Shown here piece after piece: positions 34,215 through 49,591 of a stretch of 64,000 nt of DNA. The stretch spans positions 37,133,039-37,197,038 of the forward strand of contig NC_089741.1 in the NCBI RefSeq assembly GCF_040412425.1, in the 5' to 3' direction. The translations under genes and the position numbers were made by a program. How positions within the stretch are numbered: position 1 is the first letter of the stretch; the number at the start of each line of letters is the position of its first letter. The stretch is from Macrobrachium rosenbergii. Taxonomy: Eukaryota; Arthropoda; Malacostraca; Decapoda; Palaemonidae. The notes beneath the pieces were generated by a model. The model was not told the origin of the DNA. It was given only the letters and a program-made list of their open reading frames with translations, and ran no database searches.

Positions 34215-35663
34215 GTGTATATCAGGCGTTCTCAAACTTTTTAACTTGTCGACCCCCCCCCAAAGCCTAGCATATAATAATTCAAGAAAAAAAATGTCAA
34301 AATCAATTTGAGTAGTATTAGTTTAGTACTTGTCATGCAGTATGATAAAAAGGTAACATACAGTACGAAAATATGTTTGGAACTTTAGGTGTACGAGTAT
34401 ATGTAACGTAATTTTTGGTGCAACGTACCGTTTCCTTCCACTGTTGACCTCAATGTGAAGGATTTTCCTGATGGGACTCAACAGGCATACTGATATTAGG
34501 TTGATTGTTGGTGAGCTTCAGCCGTAGGTCACCTTGTTCTTCCAGGCTCAGTCGTCTCCTCTGTTTTGTTAAGAGTGCGTTTGCATGACTGAAACCAGCT
34601 TCAACCATGTTTGAACTTGGGAAAGTGAGTAAAATGGCTCAACCACTGCACAAAGCTGAGGTTTTTCTGCATCATCTGTCATTTCATCAATTCTTTGCAC
34701 TTTACTGTTACTTAATGGCAAATTGTTCAGAACAGAGTGAGAATCTTTCTTCATAACAGTTTCTGTAACTTCTTTAATGGCAGGGATTATGATTTCCTCA
34801 CCAACAGTGTGCGCCTTTCCTCTTTTTGCTATCATGAGAGAGACGATGTATTAGGCTTTCAAACCTCTTTTCAGTATCAGCATTTGCTGGCGCTTTAAAA
34901 GTCTTGACATTTGAACGACTTTTGAATTTTTCTTTTAGTGTTCTGAAATAGTCAAGGTCTTTGTCTTCATTGTCAGAGTGAACCCTTTCAGGTGGCCCTT
35001 CATCTTTGCAGGTTTCATGGCATCATTACTGAAAGCCTTTTCACAACAAGAGACACAGTGGCATGGTGTCGTTGGTTAATGAAGTAATGAATCCATATTT
35101 CAAATATTCCTGAGAATGCTGTCGGCATTTCCTCTTAGCGGCAACAGCAGCCATTATAATCATAATTTTTAATGCAAGTCACAAAAATCAGTTCAGGGAT
35201 AACACTTATGGGAGCTGAGAGCACATTGAACTACTATGTGTGAGACAGTGAGAGATGTGGGTGGGATGGGATGGAGTGGCAGATACACTGCACGCTCAGT
35301 ACGGGACGTAGACAGGAATGCATCCTGTATGGACAGTAGAACTGGGGTGGGAAGTGGCTGGTTGAACCTAGTGTTGCAAGCTCTGTTGAAAATCTGAGAT
35401 TTTTAGTGAAAAAATAATTGACCTATTTTTGTAATTCAAGACAGTAATATAATTTTTAATATAATGGGGTCTGACAATAAGGTTTTCCAAATTATTAATG
35501 AGAATTTCAAATCAGGAGGCTTCATTGGTCAAGTAGACCCCAGCATTGAACATTCACCGACACGTTAGTTATTCATCGACCCCTTTTTCAACTCCATGGC
35601 TATTCATCGACCCCTTGACCCTGAGGTCCGATATCAACCACTTTGAGAACCCCTGGTGTATAC
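34215..35663. mobile_element. hAT DNA transposon with target-site duplication
   Basis: The element spans 34223-35655 (1433 bp). Its left end CAGGCGTTCTCAAAC and right end GTTTGAGAACCCCTG-like ('ctttgagaacccctg') are inverted repeats of the CAG-GGTTCTCAAA type of hAT elements. The 8 bases before it (34215-34222, gtgtatat) and after it (35656-35663, gtgtatac) match at 7 of 8 positions, the size hAT makes. Subterminal 'gtcgacccc'/'catcgacccc' motifs lie near both ends. Inside, on the minus strand, is the N-terminal part of a BED-finger transposase only; the catalytic region has been deleted, so this is a non-autonomous derivative. Confidence 0.93.
34569..35154 (-). pseudogene. N-terminal part of a BED-type hAT transposase, broken
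   Basis: It starts at ATG 35154 (minus) and reads MAAVAAKRKC, later EYLKYGFITS, then P-L-C-L-L. A frameshift and stops near 35045 interrupt a BED-like zinc finger (partner His/Arg block HLKRVH in the next frame). A readable frame then gives DYFRTLKEKF and continues to ATG 34835, where an 88-codon run (HTVGEEIIIPAIKEV, LPLSNSKVQRIDEM) matches the segment preceding the catalytic core in ZBED/SCAND3-like hAT transposases. The R-R-x pair at KVQRIDEM appears to be one residue short. No first catalytic Asp or RNase H fold is reached before the element's end. Sits wholly inside the element at 34223-35655. Confidence 0.82.
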
Positions 35664-36052
35664 AATAGTTTCATTGTCTTGTGAACTCATTACAAGTTAT
35701 ATGCTATACTGTAGCAGTATTGCTGAGTGCCGAACCTTCCTCTATGCCGTCCTTGAGTTGTATCTACGTATTATGTTTCTGCAAGAGTTTAGTCTTCTAA
35801 AATCCCTACATGTTCAGTTTTGCTTTTGTATGAGACTTTAAGATTATTTATTAGTTGTAATTTTTCTGTTTAATTTTTTTTTCAAATTCTGTATTTGCAG
35901 TTTAAATTTAGCAGCTCCTTTTTTTTTTTTTGTAATGCAGAGTTTTGTGTTGAAGTTTAATTTAATTATGGAATAATTTTTGCTCCTACCTATAGAATAA
36001 CAGATGTCCTTTATATTTTTTTAATTGGATCATCTCTATCATCAACCTTGTT

Positions 36053-36054
<2 letters not shown>
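35664..36054. other. Non-coding, nothing recognised
   Basis: T-rich, with a T-run at 35920-35931. No gene evidence. Confidence 0.5.

Positions 36055-36116
<62 letters not shown>
36055..36116. repeat. (CT)n microsatellite
   Basis: About 60 bases of uninterrupted CT. Confidence 0.95.
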
Positions 36117-36119
<3 letters not shown>

Positions 36120-36755
36120 TAACTAAGTTTTGCATAGGACCATTGAAGGATTCATTCTTTGTCTTGTGGTCGGCCTGTGTGTCATGATACATTTCAGAAA
36201 AGGACCTCTGTTTAACCTCTATTTCATGATCAGTGTGAGCTCTATGACTCATCCTCACCATCATCTTAGGTTTTTTGTTTTGTCTCTCCTGTACAGTTTT
36301 AAGATGCTCATTGAGTATTTTTCATGTTTGTCCATTCCCTGTTCTTATTTGCAGTACATGTTCCTGGTATTTAAGGTGTTACCCTTCCTCCAGCCTGTTT
36401 TTATTATTTCAAAGCCTTCATTTTTGTGTGAACTGTTCTGCCTTTCCTTTCATCACATGACAGTCATTGTGGTCTAATCTGTTTTTGAGTGACAACAGTC
36501 TAAAATGTGACCTGTAGAAATGTTTCACTTAGATGTGATTCATGTGGTTTCAGTCCCTGCTGAACCCTCTCCCAGATAATCTGCTCAGCCACTTTCCTAA
36601 CCAGATATTTTCAATTTGTCTTAACTACAGAAGTTCAAACTTAGATGCAGTGCATTACTACCTTCAAGCAATTCTTTACTCACATTTTCATCTGTTTATT
36701 GATTTGTTAATTTTTCTTTTCTAATAACTTCTCTCTTCTTTTGTTTTCTTATTAG
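36117..36755. other. Non-coding or intronic
   Basis: Overlapping open runs at 36130-36477 are hydrophobic because of T-richness. No motif. The pyrimidine-rich end (36728-36755) serves as a possible 3' splice site. Confidence 0.4.
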
Positions 36756-36830
36756 GCCTACCTTCTGTTACTTCTTGCAAATGGACACCACATTCCTTGG
36801 AAGCTTGAACTTCAAGTCAGTGGCCCCCCT
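36756..36830 (+). CDS. Possible internal exon, 75 bp, unknown gene (weak)
   Basis: The acceptor 'gttttcttattag' ends at 36755 and the donor 'gtaagcttg' begins at 36831. The 25 codons between are open: A-Y-L-L-L-L-L-A-N-G-H-H-I-P-W-K-L-E-L-Q-V-S-G-P-P. The length is a multiple of three and, like 30790-30906, it would be a phase 0/0 exon, so the two could belong to one plus-strand gene with a ~5.8-kb intron. I do not recognise the protein. Short splice-flanked open runs arise by chance in 64 kb, so this is a candidate only. Confidence 0.28.
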
Positions 36831-36984
36831 GTAAGCTTGTTCTGTATGAATTTGGTTTATTTTCTAAAAAAAAAAAACAATTCCATTCACCATAAGCTTG
36901 GTTTTAATGATACTGCTTTCATTCTCCATTCCACTATTCCATCTTTTGAGCTAGTATGCCCAGGCCTCTTCCTCTGTAGTTCCT

Positions 36985-37258
36985 CATTGGGCGAGGTGGT
37001 AGAGTTGTGGGCTAGCACTCGCTAGGCCCGAGTTCGAGTCTCCGGCCGGCTAATGAAGAATTAGAGGAATTTATTTCTGGTGATAGAAATTCATTTCTTG
37101 CTATAATGTGGTTTGGATTCCACAATAAGCTGTAGGTCCCGTTGCCAAGTAACCAGTTGGTTCTTAGCCACGTAAAATAAGTCTAATCCTTGGGGCCAGC
37201 CCTCTCTAGGAGAGCTGTTAATCAGCTCATTGGTCTGGTAAAACTAAGGTATAGGCGG
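36985..37258 (+). repeat. SINE-like repeat A, full copy with tRNA-like head
   Basis: A head with an A-box-like 'gaggtggtagagttgtgg' (36993-37010) and a near-perfect B box 'gttcgagtc' (37032-37040) indicates a tRNA-derived RNA polymerase III promoter. The body carries 'ggtgatagaaattcatttct', 'ttggattccacaataagct', 'ccaagtaaccagttggttct', 'gggccagccct' and 'gagctgttaatcagctc', ending 'aaactaaggtata'. Two further truncated copies lie at 16535-16730 and 14425-14535. Such elements move using LINE machinery in trans. Confidence 0.85.
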
Positions 37259-39408
37259 TTCCTCTTTGTCTGCTCTTAACACCAGGTCCTGCTCATATGG
37301 TAGCCCCCAGGTACCTTCCTTTTTTGTTATTCCTTTATAGCATCTGCCGTGACTTTGATTGCAAGTAAATGACTGAGCTCAGATCCTTGTGATGGACTGC
37401 AATATTTATCACGACCTTTTGATATACTCTGCCTATTATTGATTTCACTAAAGATCCTCTGTTATATTTTAGTGTCCTCGACTTTACAATGTAAGATGTG
37501 TGCATTTTTATAATTATTAAGCACTCATTCCATCCAGTGTGAGTATGTTTACAATGTAATTGCTATCGTAAAGTGACAATTATTTGTTCTTGCTGAGTAT
37601 GTTTGAAAAGAGAGTATTGAGTTCATCCTGAAAATAGAAAAAAAAACTTTTTTCTAAGAAATTTCTGTTATTTGAAATAAATATTTTTGTGTGTTTGTAA
37701 ACCTATGTTAACTCTGGCTTGCTGTCTCTCTGGTATTTATACAGAGAAGCTTGTTTCAGGAACTGTTTTATTGATAATTTAGAGAGAAACCTATGTTCTG
37801 AATGAAAAGTATAAAAAGATTGGCATTGTGGTGATAGCAGGTGAAATTGTTTATTTGATTAAATTTTGCAAATTCTTTATTTCTTTTTGGTCAGGTTTTT
37901 GTGTTCAGTTGTAATTCTTTGCAGATTTTTGGCAGATGTTTTTGTGTAAAGGATAAACCATTGGTGGCTGTTATACCTACTTAAGTTTTTCATGATTGCT
38001 TCCCAATAAGTAGTCAATGGTAGACTATTTCGTTTGCTCAGGTATAACAAACCTTGTGTTGACATGTAAATGACCATTTTTTATGGGGTAGTCATTCAGA
38101 GTTCTTTGTTGAGATCTTCTCTGGACAAAAATTTCTTTGGGTTGATTCTGTTTCTCATGATTTCTGCACTGAAGTCCAGAAGAGTACAGTTCTGTATACA
38201 AACACCAAACTGAAGATATAAATGTAAACACAGTGACCTCCTGTATCTGGTTAAAGTACTTTGTGACACCAATAATATCTTCCTCCACTAGTATATTTCT
38301 TAACGTGTTTGAATTGCTGATCAAATTGGCATTTGCTTTCTAACCATTTTCTTTGGTCCCATCCTATGTGCTTGCAAGCAGTGGTTTGAGATCTCTGTTC
38401 TGCTCCTCCAGGCTTTAGTAAGAATTGCTTGCTTACTGCTGAGGACAAACTGCACAGAGTTTGCATGTTTCCTACACTGACCAAAAGCTCCACCATTCCT
38501 GAGCTAACTGAGCTAATGTTCTACAGTGAAGGGCAGAATCTCTGTCCTTCACACCATCACTACCCTTTTTGCGAGAAGCATCTGATGATGAGCTGCCTGT
38601 AAACCATATCAGTTGACCTGAAATGACAAAGATTGAGATATGTCCTCTGAATGTTCCAGATTTGTAGGTTTGATAGGGAACTGAATCCCTTCTTGCAAAC
38701 TTTTTCTTTTAGATGGTATTTTGACTATCTCATCTTTCAGTTGGTCATGCTCCTATGGTATAAGATATTTCTTTTTTTATCTCGGGAATATAGTGCTCTT
38801 ACAATGACAGTGCTTCTTGGTCTTGCTTCCCGTCTCAGTGGGGGTGTAGAAGTGCAGTTTCTTATTTTCTTTTGTTAACAATTTGTCATCCTCTCTCTGT
38901 TCTGTAATACTTGTCAGGCTACTGCAACCCAGATTTATTCTTTTAAATGATTCATCTTGATCTTTTCATATAAAAAATTTCTTTTCATGAGACTATTAAT
39001 ATTTCCCAAGATTTTGGGTTTTCCTTATTTTCTTCAAGAGACCAGAGTCTCATTTCATTTAACCTTCTTGTGTTGTTTCATGTTTATTGCACTCCCCTTT
39101 GGTCTCATCTCCACAAACACCTGCCGTTACCTACGGTACGTATTGAAACCCCCTTTCTTCAGGTGACCATAACTCCTTTGGGTGTGTTTGTGAACTCAAG
39201 GTTCTTTTAGTGTGCTACGGGGAAAGGTCTTTCACGATGACAGTAAAAGCCACTGTTAAGGAAAATATATCATTGTTTTGAATATTCATGGAAGGTCTTA
39301 CCTGCTGTGTAACTGCCATTTACATATTGGAATACAGAACTTGGTCTCTCCATCTGAATTAACAATGAAGGCCTTTGTGAAATAATAGGTTTTTCACATA
39401 TGAAACCA

Positions 39409-39412
<4 letters not shown>
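37259..39412. other. Non-coding, no supportable gene
   Basis: Minus-strand open runs 38025-38324 and 38251-38496 overlap in adjacent frames and are moderately polar, which could be a decayed coding piece, but I find no motif. The rest is AT-rich. Confidence 0.4.
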
Positions 39413-39469
<57 letters not shown>

Positions 39470-39480
39470 CCTCTCTCTCT
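39413..39480. repeat. (CT)n microsatellite
   Basis: CT run of ~53 bases plus a short second run after 'tttc'. Confidence 0.95.
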
Positions 39481-42184
39481 CATTTTTCACCTATTATGCT
39501 GTATTGTGTTATTGTTTTTAGATAATTTTCTTTTCCTTGTTAATTTCAAAGTGTTCATACAGATACAGACCTAGTTTTAATGATGCCATTTTTGCTGGTC
39601 CAAACAGAGTCAAACATAAAATTTTGTTGAAGGGGTTTGACTATTTGTTACTTTTTGAAATGTTATGATGAATTAGATGTTCGTGTCACCATGTAATAAT
39701 GGTATTGTAGATTTTCATTACAAAACCAGTCATTATGTGCTGAATCGTGAAAAGTCCTCTGATGGAGAAAATATTTTTGGGGTTTCTTTGACATGTCAGG
39801 ATTATTCTTAGTTATGCATCAGATTTTTCTTTAGGGGGAGTTGGAAATCTGTCTTAAGTACTCTCTTTTCTCTTTTGATTGTCCATTTTGTACCTGAATT
39901 CCCATGTGGTCCATCGTTCCATTACATTGTACCTCCTGAATTGGCTAATGTTTACAGGCCCCAGTGCTTTGACATTCTTGTGTGTCCCTGTTGAGAACTG
40001 GTTCATGGTTTTTGAGTAGATTTTGGTGTGCACTACTGTAGAATGGAGTCTGTGTGAAAACATCCAAAGGACTCTAGTCAATACTGCTCCATTGTGTTAG
40101 TGAATTTATAGATTATATCCAACTTTAATAGTTCGTCACGATATCTGCTGATGGAGTTAGTTTTTTCCTTCAGTCTTGTAGCTAAACAAAGATTGCATTG
40201 TTCTTTTTTAAAGACTGAAATGGTGGCTGCCTACAGAGGATTTTTAACCTTGGAAATAAAGTAGTATGGTACAAAAGATTACAGTATATGAACTCAGACG
40301 TTGTACTCTGCACTCACTTCCTGGTCTCCACATTGATAGCATTGCTTTTAATGATTTTGAATCTGGTGGTACAGTATTTGCTGTTGCTTTTGATTGCAAG
40401 GTTGCATGTTACAATGCCTGATATTGTCTTCAGTGCTGTGTATATAATGCTGCGTAATGTCCTGCATGGACATGGTTCGAGAAATGTTCTACTGTCTGGA
40501 TGACAGGAGCTACGAAGACCTTTGTCTTGTAGATAAAGTGGCTTGAATTGGTGTTTTCCAACTTTCTAGCCATCATCATATATATTAATATTTAAAACTG
40601 TTAAGTGGTTTCCTGCTTGACTGTTTTGAATAAGCTTTTCTTCAGAAACTGACTTCCATTTTAGTTCTTAATTCTCGTGCGTTTAGGAAATGCATGCCAC
40701 AAATTCTCGTACATTTAGGAAATGCATGCCACTCATTTTGAAGAGCATCAATATCCTTAATCTTTTATAGTGTCAGTACATCAGCCTGCTTGATCCTGGA
40801 TGTCTTTCGTTCTCTGATTTAAATCCTGAAATTGTCTTTGTAATTAGCTGCAAATCTGCTCTCAAGCCTCTTGCAGCTTTTAAGTAGGTGTTTTTCTTTG
40901 AAGCGGTTCATTTATGTATGGGTAATCTTTTATTTTTTTCTGTTCTCTCTTTGAACAATTGGTGGTTCCATTCTGTTAAACCGTTGATGCCTCCTCACAT
41001 TTATTCTCAAGAATTGTCTATAGATCCTGAGCAGTTATTATGGTAATCAAATATACTTGCTTTCCATTTGGTATTGAGTCCTAGGCCATGTGCATGCATA
41101 GGAAACAGGACTGTTCTCTCTTGGCCCCTCAAGGACACAGTGACTCGTTATCATCATCATCAGGCTTGCTTCTTCCTCTGATTCTTGTCCTGAATAATCT
41201 TTAGGGACTGGTACCCATTTCCATGTCTGACCAGAGCAAGAGTGTTCTAATGTATTGATGAATTGCAACTTCAGGTATTGTCATCAACCAAGATTCTTCT
41301 TGATTCTCTTGCTCATATGATAACTGTTGTTGTAGGATGAGTTTTCTCTCTGTTAAGTGAATGTTTATATAGATGATGGGAAGTCCTCCATGTCTTGCAG
41401 CTGAAAGGGATACATTCATCCCCAACTTCTCATCGAGGTGTTTGAGCTCTAAAATAGATGATGTACAAAACTGAGCCTTCCATTAAGAGCTTCATTTTCT
41501 CTGCCAGGACTTGAACAAGGACCTGAATTTGATTGTATCATCTTCTTAAAGTGCACAACTCCAGCCATCGGTGATCTCTTAAAAGTGTCCCTCAACCCTG
41601 GTTGAGAAATGTTCTAAAGATCCCCGGTTTTTGGTCTTTTGAGATGCGTGTTAGCTCAGGTTCCAACCTTAGAACAGTGAGCTATCATATTTTCTGCACA
41701 TGTTGACACCAAGCAGAAACTTTTAAGCCTAACCCCCAGTTCCACTGGAGGAATTTCAGCCAGTGTAATTCACAATAGCTTTACATTATCAGTCATGCAA
41801 AACCATCACCTTTTTCGTCTAATTTGCTAGAATGTATTCGTAAGATGTTGGCTTCTAGAGCAAAACTTGCCCTCCAGCAAACTCGCCTTGAGAGAGACAA
41901 AGCTTCACCTACAATATTGATCGAATCGTTTAATTATTTAGGTGTTGGTGGAACCTTTACGTCTACACTGCCTTGTCTCTGTTTCATGGACACCTTGGTG
42001 TCCTATGCTAATCGTTGTTTGGCCCAGAGCTTGGCGTTATAGTCTGAATTTCATGACTTTGCAATCATTTGAAGTAGGTACTACCCATTGTGTTATTAAC
42101 CTTGTAGAGGGCTACTGCCGTTAGTGCACCTCACAGCACTGCAGTTATTACTTAAGATTCATTTTAATGTGCCTCTGTTCATAT
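39481..42184. other. Non-coding, small tandem duplication
   Basis: A 32-bp unit ('aattctcgtgcgtttaggaa', 'atgcatgccac') is duplicated at 40672-40735. The plus-strand run 41829-42042 (with K-M-L-A-S-R-A-K-L-A-L-Q-Q-T-R) looks somewhat coding-like but has no known motif and no clean donor. Nothing else recognised. Confidence 0.45.
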
Positions 42185-42362
42185 TCTTTTCCATCTTACT
42201 CCCCTCCCTCTCCTAACAACTGTTTCATAGTGCAACTGCTAGATTTTCCTCCTGTTGCACCTTTCAAACCTTTTAACTCTCAATTTCCTTTTGCAGCACT
42301 AAGTGACCTCATGGGTCCTAGCAGTTGGCCTTTGGCCTAAATTTTATATTCATTTCACTCCT
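42185..42362 (-). repeat. SINE-like repeat B
   Basis: Minus-orientation copy with 'tcctaacaactgtttcatag', 'tgcaactgctag', 'ttcctcctgttgcacc', 'agtgacctcatgggtcc' and 'tttggcctaaattttata'. More diverged than the 32785 copy, with a small insertion near 42280. Confidence 0.82.
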
Positions 42363-42552
42363 AAGCACAATCAGTAAAGCTATTCTCTTATAATATAGAG
42401 AATTGTGTATTGTAAAGGCTTGAATTTCTCTTTAGTGAAGTTTCGGGTCGGTATGAAAAAAGGAGTCGGTCTGACTGGCTGCTAAGACTGGCACAAATGG
42501 CATCTGTAATGCTGAAAGGTTTTTATGAGTAATTTTGGTGTGTGGTTAGCTT

Positions 42553-43045
<493 letters not shown>

Positions 43046-43048
<3 letters not shown>

Positions 43049-43611
43049 TTTGTCATTATTTATAAAAAATTAATAATACCCCTTATGAAGGGTTGATGTA
43101 ATTCAGAAGAAAGCAAAAAGTATATTTACAACTAATTTGGTTGTAAAGGCAACTAAGTTCCTTGGTTGTAGAACTATAGCTCAAGGTCTCAAGCCTTTTA
43201 ATGTGACGTCATAAGTAACTGCTATGGTATTTAGGCCCGTAGTTGCTGATGCAAGGCCTTGTATAGAAGTGACGTTATGGCTAAACTACAGTTGATGACA
43301 GCTGTTCTTGTATATGACATCAGAAGTAACTGATCCCGGAACAAAGTTCGGTCGTGTGGACACAGCCTACGTCATAGGTAACTTTTGTAATTACGTAAAA
43401 CCATCAATTGATGACGTAAGCATTCTTGTATAGATATGACATGAACTTATGACGTCAGTAATTTTGTATAAAACTAAATAGTGAAGAAATAAAAACTAAT
43501 TAATATCCGGACTCTTATTTAAATCCAAAAACGAAAACTGTGCATGGGGAAGGTTACTCGAAGGAATGAAAAACGAAAATGTATTTGTTTTACCCTTTGA
43601 GCCAGCCCTCG
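43046..43611. promoter_or_regulatory. Cluster of ACGT/CRE-like motifs (speculative)
   Basis: Two perfect CRE palindromes 'tgacgtca' lie at 43204-43211 and 43450-43457. Near-matches sit between them ('gtgacgttat' ~43269, 'tacgtcata' ~43367, 'ttacgtaa' ~43393, 'gatgacgtaag' ~43411), with 'tgtataaaac' at ~43465. The motifs sit in short diverged direct repeats ('cttgtatagatatgac'-like), so the cluster may be repeat structure and not a promoter. No transcript start is known. Confidence 0.2.
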
Positions 43612-44800
43612 GCTGGAGGTTATAACCAATCTGTCACCAGTTTCGAAGCCGAACAAAGAGCCGTTTTTCTAAGCTGATAGCTGATGACTGGCCGAGACTG
43701 GAAAAGCCTTCGACATACTTCCCTTACATGCTTTCACAGCCGTGTTCCGTTCTCTCTGAAGAATGTTGGATAGACCCTTTCAAGGTAGAAGAATGGCTAT
43801 ATGTACAAGAGAGTCAGTGGGGTTTTTGGGAGGTAAGGTTACCCCCTAAAACTAACCCTAAGCTTACGTTCACTCTTACGGCTGTGAAATCGTACTTAGG
43901 CAAATGTTTGACTGCGTGAGTCTAATGAAACATGGCGTGAAATTCCCACCTAGCAGAATTTTGTTCCCGAAGCATAATGGCCTAAAAGATTCCAAGTCCA
44001 GTTCTTCTATGGACAACGTGTTGGGAAATCTACAAGGTGTAAACATATATTTCACCATTCTGCTTCCAGTTTTCATTGAGTTTTCGTAACCGCAAGAGCG
44101 TCTTTCACGTCTTGTTAGAGAAAATGGGTCTTATTCAACCTTCCTAGAAAACCGAGGCGCATTAAGCAAAAGACACTGACTACGATAAATGTATTCTCGG
44201 GCATATTAGCCACTTGACATTGACTTTGCACCCCACACAATTCTTGACTTAGAGCAGTAAAAGGCAATTTATTCGTAAATATCACTGGATAGGGCCATTT
44301 CATCCTTATTTTCAGAGATAATCTTATATTAAACTGACGTCATTCTTTTCAATACGGAGCTGACTAAAATAACTTTGTGTAGCTGAGGGAGCATCACATA
44401 GCGTATTTTCTGCCATTTTGCCATCAAATATGACATTAAAACGTCAATACGGGTGGAAAAATTGGAGTCACAAACATGAAACTTCAATTCTGTCACCAGA
44501 ACTGGCTATTTAGGTGTAAAATTTGACGGCAAAATGATAAAATATAGCAGAATAGGCTATCTCTGTTGATGACCCACCCAATATAGAAATGCTCTATAAG
44601 TGACTTCAAATTCCTTCATTTTTTAAAAAATTAATCTCCTTCAGCCGGAATTTTTAAAGCTGAATTTGTCAATTTCCACTTGACAGTTTTATGATTAGAT
44701 TTCGTTCCTTCAGATACCTTTGCTTGACTGAATTTTTTTTTGACCAGTGAAATTATGGGAAGATTTAAATTTGACAGAACTCGTAAAATAGCTTAGCAAC
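43612..44800 (+). repeat. Left arm of a long inverted repeat
   Basis: It pairs with 50840-51750. The best block is 43623-43690, where 'taaccaatctgtcaccagtt' and 'agagccgtttttctaagctg' match the reverse complement of 51683-51742 with few changes. Matches then continue inward in order: 'cttacatgctttc', 'gtgttcc', 'tatggacaacgtgt', 'agaaaaccgag', 'gcaaaagacactga', 'ggatagggccattt', 'ttttcagagata', 'ataactttgtgtagctg' and, after a ~150-bp length difference, 'tgattagatttcgtt' at 44692. Short matching peptide scraps (PYMLS; SMDNV.GNL) occur in both arms, but frames do not hold, so it is not an intact gene pair. Confidence 0.82.
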
Positions 44801-46439
44801 GTTACTGAAATTTGTTAACAGACTCATATCGACTCATATTTTCAGTATTTTACAGCATCTTTGCTGATTATTACGTTCGAGTTTTCTGGAAATCAAATTT
44901 TGATGCATACTCGTATTTCAGTTAAATATTCTTACATTACTTTTCTTTTATATATACAAATTTTAGCTGCATTTTAATTTTAATTGCATTTTTTAAGTCC
45001 ATTAATATTACACGTACCAAATATTAAGCGGTGAAGTGCTAAGTTTCTATATCTTAGAATTTAATTACTCCATAACTTTCAAACTTACGGTATATGTCTA
45101 ATTTGGGGCTATTTTTGTAAAAAGCAGCTTACATGATATGTTTGTCCACAAGATACATTTGCAAATAATAGAATATTTGATTTATATTCTCAGATGTCTT
45201 TCTGAACGAGAGAATTACAGGAATTTTACAAATAAACGAAACAAATCTAATTAACTTTATTTTACTTCAAATTACAAGTTATCCTTCCGTCTTTGTTACA
45301 ACAATAGCAATTAATCACACCAGGACACACAGTCCCCCAAAAGCAGACAAGTGACCCAAACCCCTTCAGGTGGAACAAGCGCGCCTTGAGGCACTCCCCC
45401 TCCCAAAACAAACCACCACTTCGTCTTATAGGCCTAATGCCACCGTTCAATGTAAGTGATTGAGTCAGGTAAATGGTCAGAGACGTGCAAAGCTACTATC
45501 CTCCTGCCCCGTTCTTCCTCCCCCAGCAGGACAGCAGGTCGGACTAACGTCAGCCTTCACCCTACACGTGGACCACCAGGCCAGTTTAGGTTGTGTGTGA
45601 TACACCTTGCAAAAATCCATCCCATGACCAGGTAATTAGCGAAAATTGTCCAGTGACTGACTGGGACATTCCATTAGGTGTTTTGAAGTCAGGATGTCTT
45701 CTAAACTCTTTTAACTTTGTTTTGACAAGTGTTTGAAAGGCAGTTTTTGTACTGATCAGCAGAACAGGGCTGCAGGACTTAGATTAGTTTCATATTCCTT
45801 ACCAATTACAACTACAAAATTCCTACTTTGCAAATCCGAATGGGGCTACATGACTAACAATGCCTATAAAGGAAAACTGCTGTCTAATTATTGAACATAT
45901 AAAACTACAATTTCGTTGCTCACTAGAACTGACCTACACATAAAAATTACTGTTTCACATACTCACTAGAGTATGGCCATAAGACACCAATAACTGCGAC
46001 TTAGTATTGATCCATAATGGACGTTGCCCTCTGAGACAGTAGCCTACTGGTTAGGGGGAAAACTTCATGGAAGATTATTGCTTTCAGTTTAGATATACCT
46101 CAGGACTTGCTTTTGAAATGCTAATGCTAAACTAATGGCAAACCAAGTTTCAATAACTGTTTGATATCCGAAATCTTGGCCTTTTGTCTTACCTCTTCAA
46201 TAACAATGACACACTTCTTAAAGACCTCTATAAAACTACTGTAATTCTACACGATCCTTGCATTTGTTGCATATAGTAATGAAAGGTATTGCTTTTACCA
46301 AGTGTCAAGTCAGTTTTGTAGATTTTTGTATGCTGGTTAAGATAAAATTACCTTTATATAAAAAATATCCCAGAGAATACTTGACCTCTATTCTTGCAAG
46401 TACCACTTGGGAAAATCCACACTGGAAATGACGATTTCT
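44801..46439. other. Interior of the long inverted repeat, non-coding
   Basis: AT-rich to ~45260, then more mixed. No gene. A minus-strand run of 62 codons at 45262-45450 has no motif. Confidence 0.45.
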
Positions 46440-49400
<2,961 letters not shown>

Positions 49401-49591
49401 ACCTTCATAAAAATAGACGTATTTAATCCCTTGATTACATACATTGAAAACTTCGACCTCGATTATAAAAACTCCAGAAGAACAAAACCATAAACGCCTC
49501 TACACAAATCCATGACATCCATTAATTTAAACTGGATATCAGTGTAAAAAACAAGGATCAGGCATATTAACTGTTAAAACAATTCACAATC

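Noticed and set aside
36985..37060. A possible functional tRNA gene (A and B boxes).
   Set aside because: It does not fold into a full cloverleaf by eye and continues into the SINE body, so it is a tRNA-derived SINE head.
41829..42042. Possible exon with basic helical-looking peptide.
   Set aside because: Acceptor plausible ('ttgctag') but no convincing donor, no family resemblance, and a competing open frame in the same place.
43728..44089. A host gene in the inverted arms, because both arms share peptide scraps.
   Set aside because: The matching scraps change frame relative to each other and stops intervene; nucleotide homology of the arms explains them.
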